Assembly: GCF_007992175.1 (NCBI RefSeq)
Contig: NZ_BJZT01000042.1
Span: 1 to 64,000, forward strand
Direction of reading: 5' to 3'
From: Methylobacterium haplocladii
GTDB lineage: Bacteria > Pseudomonadota > Alphaproteobacteria > Rhizobiales > Beijerinckiaceae
DNA length: 64,000 nt
Shown: in pieces, positions 61,136 through 64,000 of the stretch
Position numbering within the stretch: position 1 is the first letter of the stretch
Layout: every line of letters starts with the position of its first letter
Made by a program: the position numbers and the translations under genes
Notes under the pieces: generated by a model
Told to the model about the DNA's origin: nothing
Databases searched by the model: none
The model's input: only the letters and a program-made list of their open reading frames with translations

Positions 61136-62439
61136 GCGATCAGGTGGAAGAAGCTGCCGCTGACGCGGCCGCGGCGGTGCCCTGCTAGCCCGAGAGCCAC
61201 CCCTTCCGCATCGGTAACGCGCGCCAGTGCGTCCTCGGCAAGCGGCGGTTTGGTCAACTCCGCCGCGTAGTGAAACTCGTGACCGACGAGCTGCACACCC
61301 GTGCGGCCCAGCATCCCGTCGCCGAGCAGCGTCGCGACGCGATAGCCGAGATGGAGTTTCCGCGCCTTGTAGGAGGTCGCGACGGGCAGCAGTCCGGCCA
61401 TGGCGTGCGTCGTACCGTCCGCATCCTCCAGGCTCTTGCCGAGCACCATGTACCCGCCGCACTCACCGTGGACCGGTTTTGTCTGCGCGAAGCCGCGGAG
61501 CCCATCGAGAAATCGCGCCGCGGCGGCAATCACGCCGGCATGAAGCTCGGGATAGCCACCCGGCAGCCAGCAGGCGTCGCAATCGCCTGACGGCGCCTCG
61601 TCGGCCAGAGGTGAGAACGGTACGATCTCCGCCCCGGCCGCACGCCATCCCGCGATCAGATGCGGATACAGGAACGAGAACGCGGCATCGCGCGCCACGG
61701 CGACGCGCTGTCCGGGTGGCGCGGGCAGGGCGCCTGCCGCCTCCGGCACGCGACCGCCGGCGGCCGCCACGATCGCGTCGAGGTCGAGCGAGCTTTCGCC
61801 GAGATCGGCCAGACGTTCGAGCCGCGCCAGCAGATCGGCGGTCTCGCCGGCCTGGACGAGGCCGAGATGACGCTCCGGCAGCACCAGACCGGCGTCGCGC
61901 ATCAGCGCGCCGAGCACCGGCATGCCGATCCGCGTGAGCCCCGCCTCGACCAGCCGGCGATGGCGAGGGCTCGCGACCTTGTTGAGCACCACGCCGGCGA
62001 TGCGGATGCGCGGATCGTAGGCGGCGCAGCCGAGCGCCACGGCCGCCGCCGACTGCGCCGCACCCGACACGTCGAGCACCAGCAGCACCGGCCACCCGAA
62101 CCGCGCGGCGATGTCGGCATTCGCCCCCGTGTGGCCTTCGCCCGCGACGATCCCGTCATGCAGGCCCATGGAGCCCTCGGCGACGACGAGCTCGGCATCC
62201 CGGCCGGCAAGCGCCGCCGCCGTGTCGAGCAGGCCGTCCGACATTGCGAAGCTATCGAGGTTGATGCTGGGAAAACCCGTCGCCGCTTGGTGAAAGGCGG
62301 GGTCGATGTAGTCCGGCCCGCACTTGGCACCGCGCACAGCCACGCCGCGCCGGCGCAAGGCCGTCAGCAGCGCCAGCGTCACCGTCGTCTTGCCGGAACT
62401 CGACCGTGGTGCGGCGATGACGAGACCACGCGCGCTCAT
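61120..62439 (-). CDS. cobB: hydrogenobyrinic acid a,c-diamide synthase (cobyrinate diamide synthase)
   Basis: CobB, 439 aa, amidates the a and c side chains of hydrogenobyrinic acid in aerobic cobalamin synthesis. The N-terminal ATPase domain has VIAAPRSSSGKTTVTLALL and AKCGPDYIDPAFH. The C-terminal glutaminase domain has the nucleophile Cys in KPVHGECGGYMVLG and the His in QLVGHEFHYAAE. The start at 62439 overlaps the cobM stop by four bases. Confidence 0.95.
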   Translation of the reverse strand: MSARGLVIAAPRSSSGKTTVTLALLTALRRRGVAVRGAKCGPDYIDPAFHQAATGFPSINLDSFAMSDGLLDTAAALAGRDAELVVAEGSMGLHDGIVAGEGHTGANADIAARFGWPVLLVLDVSGAAQSAAAVALGCAAYDPRIRIAGVVLNKVASPRHRRLVEAGLTRIGMPVLGALMRDAGLVLPERHLGLVQAGETADLLARLERLADLGESSLDLDAIVAAAGGRVPEAAGALPAPPGQRVAVARDAAFSFLYPHLIAGWRAAGAEIVPFSPLADEAPSGDCDACWLPGGYPELHAGVIAAAARFLDGLRGFAQTKPVHGECGGYMVLGKSLEDADGTTHAMAGLLPVATSYKARKLHLGYRVATLLGDGMLGRTGVQLVGHEFHYAAELTKPPLAEDALARVTDAEGVALGLAGHRRGRVSGSFFHLIAGETR

Positions 62440-63221
62440 GCGCTCTCTCCCTTGGCATCGGCGCCGAACCCCGGCCGGAAGCGCCGGTCGTATCCGGTCG
62501 AATAGAGTGCGGAGTCTTCGAAGTTCTCGGGGTCGAGCGCCGGGCCGACAAGGATCAGCGCCGTGCGCTCCAATCGCGCTTCGGCCACGGCAGCGGCGAT
62601 CGTCGCCAGCGTCCCTGTCAGCACCTTCTCGTCGGGCCAGGTCGCGCGAAACACCACGGCCGCCGGGCAATCCGCCCCGTAGAACGGGATCAGCTCCGGC
62701 ACGAGCGTGTCGACCACGTGGATCGAGAGATGCAGCGCCAGCGTCGCGCCGGTGGCGGCGAAGGCGGCGAGCGTCTCGCGCTCCGGCATGGCGCTCGCTC
62801 GTCCCGATGTCCGCGTCAGCACCACGGATTGCGTCAGACCCGGAACGGTCAGCTCCCGCCGCAGCAGCGCCGCCGCCGCCGCGAAGGCCGGTACGCCCGG
62901 CGTCACCGTGTAGGGGATGCCGAGTTGATCGAGCCGTCGGGTCTGTTCGGCCAGCGCACTCCAGACGGAAAGGTCGCCGGAATGCAGCCGAACCACATCC
63001 TGCCCGCGCTCGTGCGCCGTGACGATCTCCGCGACGATGGCATCGAGATTGAGCGGCGCCGTGTCGACGATCCGCGCGCCCGGCGGGCACCAAGACAGGA
63101 TTTCCGGCGCCACGAGCGAACCCGCATGCAGGCAGACGGGGCAGGCCGCGATCAGATCGCGCCCCCTCACCGTGACGAGATCGGCCGCGCCCGGGCCGGC
63201 TCCGACGAAATGGACGGTCAT
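62436..63221 (-). CDS. cobM: precorrin-4 C11-methyltransferase
   Basis: CobM, 261 aa, methylates C11 of precorrin-4 with SAM. It begins MTVHFVGAGPGAADLVTVRG, and has LHSGDLSVWSALAEQTRRLD, TVTPGVPAFAAAAALL and VVLTRTSGRAS, the tetrapyrrole-methylase signatures. It belongs to the leftward cob operon; a REP-like element separates it from cobE. Confidence 0.96.
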   Translation of the reverse strand: MTVHFVGAGPGAADLVTVRGRDLIAACPVCLHAGSLVAPEILSWCPPGARIVDTAPLNLDAIVAEIVTAHERGQDVVRLHSGDLSVWSALAEQTRRLDQLGIPYTVTPGVPAFAAAAALLRRELTVPGLTQSVVLTRTSGRASAMPERETLAAFAATGATLALHLSIHVVDTLVPELIPFYGADCPAAVVFRATWPDEKVLTGTLATIAAAVAEARLERTALILVGPALDPENFEDSALYSTGYDRRFRPGFGADAKGESA

Positions 63222-63279
63222 GATGGTCGAGCCATGAGGCTGGTGAGTATGAGCGCGCCGCGATCCGGCACTCCAAACA

Positions 63280-63401
63280 CCTCATGGTGAAGTGCCTGCG
63301 AAGCGGGCCGCGAAGCACGCCGCGCCCTATCCCGTTACGGACAGTCGGGAGCAGCGGTCAGGAGTGCTTCGAGGCTGCTGCGCAGCACCTCAGCATGAGG
63401 A
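63280..63401. repeat. REP-like inverted repeat inside the cob operon
   Basis: The arm 63280-63318 (CCTCATGGTGAAGTGC..., ending GCGAAGCAC) and the arm 63365-63401 (GTGCTTCGAGG..., ending CAGCATGAGG) are imperfect reverse complements over about 37 bases. CCTCATG...CGAAGCAC repeats of this kind are widespread in Rhizobiales genomes. Confidence 0.85.
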
Positions 63402-63437
63402 TGTCGGGGTTGCCGGTTTCGGCAGCGCTGAAGGGCT

Positions 63438-63857
63438 CTATTCGGATTTGGCGGTGAGCGCGAGGGCGCAGGTTGTACCGGCACTGGCGATCCTCGGCAG
63501 GATCAGTACGGTGCCAGGACCGGCACCGGCGAGGGCGGCTGCCTCCGCCACGGAGCCGACACCGCGCTGCGCCTCGATCCGGGCCGACCGCGTCGGCACG
63601 CGCGCATCGACCGCACGCAGGGCCTCGGGCGCCAGGCCAATTGTCTCGCAGCCGAGCACGGCCGCCGCCGCGCGAAAGGCGCCCTCGTCGGCTCGGTCTT
63701 CGGCCGTCGCCAGGGCGCGCAAACGGATCGCCGGCAGGCCTGCCGCTTCGAGGCCGCGCCGCACGAGCGCAACGATCTCGTCCGTCGTCGTCGCGTGCCG
63801 AAACCCGACCCCGGCGACGACGTCGCGCCGGGGCGTCACGGCTTCTTCCAGACCCAT
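63438..63857 (-). CDS. cobE: cobalamin biosynthesis protein CobE (CbiG C-terminal type)
   Basis: The 139-aa protein corresponds to the C-terminal domain of CbiG. The motifs VVAGVGFRHATTTDEIVALV and LRALATAEDRADEGAFRAAA match the usual (K/R)-ALAT-DRK region, followed by GVGSVAEAAALAGAGPGTVL. Its exact catalytic role in the aerobic pathway is not settled. It overlaps the end of the upstream cobL by 22 bases. Confidence 0.9.
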   Translation of the reverse strand: MGLEEAVTPRRDVVAGVGFRHATTTDEIVALVRRGLEAAGLPAIRLRALATAEDRADEGAFRAAAAVLGCETIGLAPEALRAVDARVPTRSARIEAQRGVGSVAEAAALAGAGPGTVLILPRIASAGTTCALALTAKSE

Positions 63858-64000
63858 TGCGTCACCGGCATCGCCTGTCGCCAGCCGGAGAGGCCGCCGA
63901 CGGGAGAAGCCTTCGCCACGGAGAGGCGGCGCAAGTCGCCACCCATCTCGGCATAGATGGCGAGCAGCGCCGCCTCGCCCTGGAGCGTCACGGCGTTGGC
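63836..64000 (-). CDS. cobL: precorrin-6Y C5,15-methyltransferase (C-terminal fragment at window edge)
   Basis: Only the last 54 codons are inside the window. The sequence ANAVTLQGEAALLAIYAEMG, SPVGGLSGWRQAMP and VTQWVWKKP is the typical C-terminus of CobL, which methylates C5 and C15 and decarboxylates precorrin-6Y. It heads the visible part of the leftward cob operon. Confidence 0.85.
   Translation of the reverse strand, partial: ANAVTLQGEAALLAIYAEMGGDLRRLSVAKASPVGGLSGWRQAMPVTQWVWKKP

Overview
The window is a 64 kb piece of a GC-rich (by eye roughly 65-70% GC) alphaproteobacterial chromosome. The best guess is Rhizobiales, probably Methylobacteriaceae (Methylobacterium or Methylorubrum). 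The support is the gene set: a NepR-like anti-sigma factor, an alphaproteobacterial Mic60/mitofilin gene between hemD and hemY, DUF1491 and DUF2336 proteins, BcsS, an HslV with a short propeptide, and the FeS-containing photolyase family. I see no rRNA operon, insertion sequence, prophage or CRISPR array. The one tRNA is tRNA-Arg(TCT).

Layout. Positions 1-1430 are clearly AT-richer than the rest and carry two coupled TadE/TadG-like pilus-assembly genes. They lie just beyond the 3' end of tRNA-Arg (1754-1830), which suggests the edge of an acquired island. From 2 to 12 kb, mostly on the minus strand, come a NepR-like protein, mtnA, serA, serC with a structured leader, trmD, rimM, rpsP, chorismate mutase and ffh. 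This is the ribosome/SRP cluster mixed with serine biosynthesis and split by compound palindromic repeats. From 12.7 to 16.3 kb are accessory genes: a coiled-coil protein, a 23-codon micro-ORF with an ideal ribosome-binding site, a Rieske oxygenase and an MBL-fold hydrolase. From 16.3 to 19.4 kb is hslV, a multi-pass membrane protein gene and hslU. From 19.5 to 21.6 kb is the D-glutamate catabolic pair dgcN-dgcA. From 22 to 26.5 kb are a membrane PAS histidine kinase, a peptidoglycan-binding protein, DUF1491 and DUF2336. From 26.6 to 31.5 kb are hemD, mic60 and hemY, divergent from tsaD, gpsA and a coupled OGFr-domain gene (31.6-34.3 kb).

From 34 to 40.4 kb are a LprI-type secreted protein, EVE, a ParB-like protein, recO, a perfect parS site, parC and infA. 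The parS site suggests the replication origin is not far away. From 40.6 to 43.6 kb are an orphan branched-chain amino-acid-type binding protein and a molybdenum-hydroxylase maturation trio (two XdhC-type ORFs and a MobA/MocA-like nucleotidyltransferase). From 43.7 to 47.9 kb is a photolyase neighbourhood: DUF2256, a formyltransferase-fold protein, an SDR lacking the catalytic Tyr, an FeS-BCP photolyase and BcsS. From 48.3 to 51.9 kb are ExoD, CsaA and a zinc-uptake operon (a 48-aa membrane peptide, znuC, znuB), divergent from zur. From 52 to 54 kb are DUF2934, an ECF sigma factor and a Crp/Fnr regulator. From 54 to 56.7 kb is a LysR-controlled quinone-detoxification-like pair (dioxygenase and hydrolase). 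From 56.6 to 61 kb are a polyprenyl glycosylphosphotransferase, a fosmidomycin-resistance MFS pump, a heme monooxygenase and an XRE regulator. The right edge is a cobalamin operon (cobL, cobE, cobM, cobB).

Genes with clear joint roles are serA/serC, rpsP/rimM/trmD/ffh, hslV/hslU, dgcN/dgcA, the znu genes with zur, the Mo-cofactor insertion trio and the cob genes. Large inverted repeats sit at convergent gene ends, where they could act as two-way terminators. All functions are inferred from sequence recognition; no database search was run.
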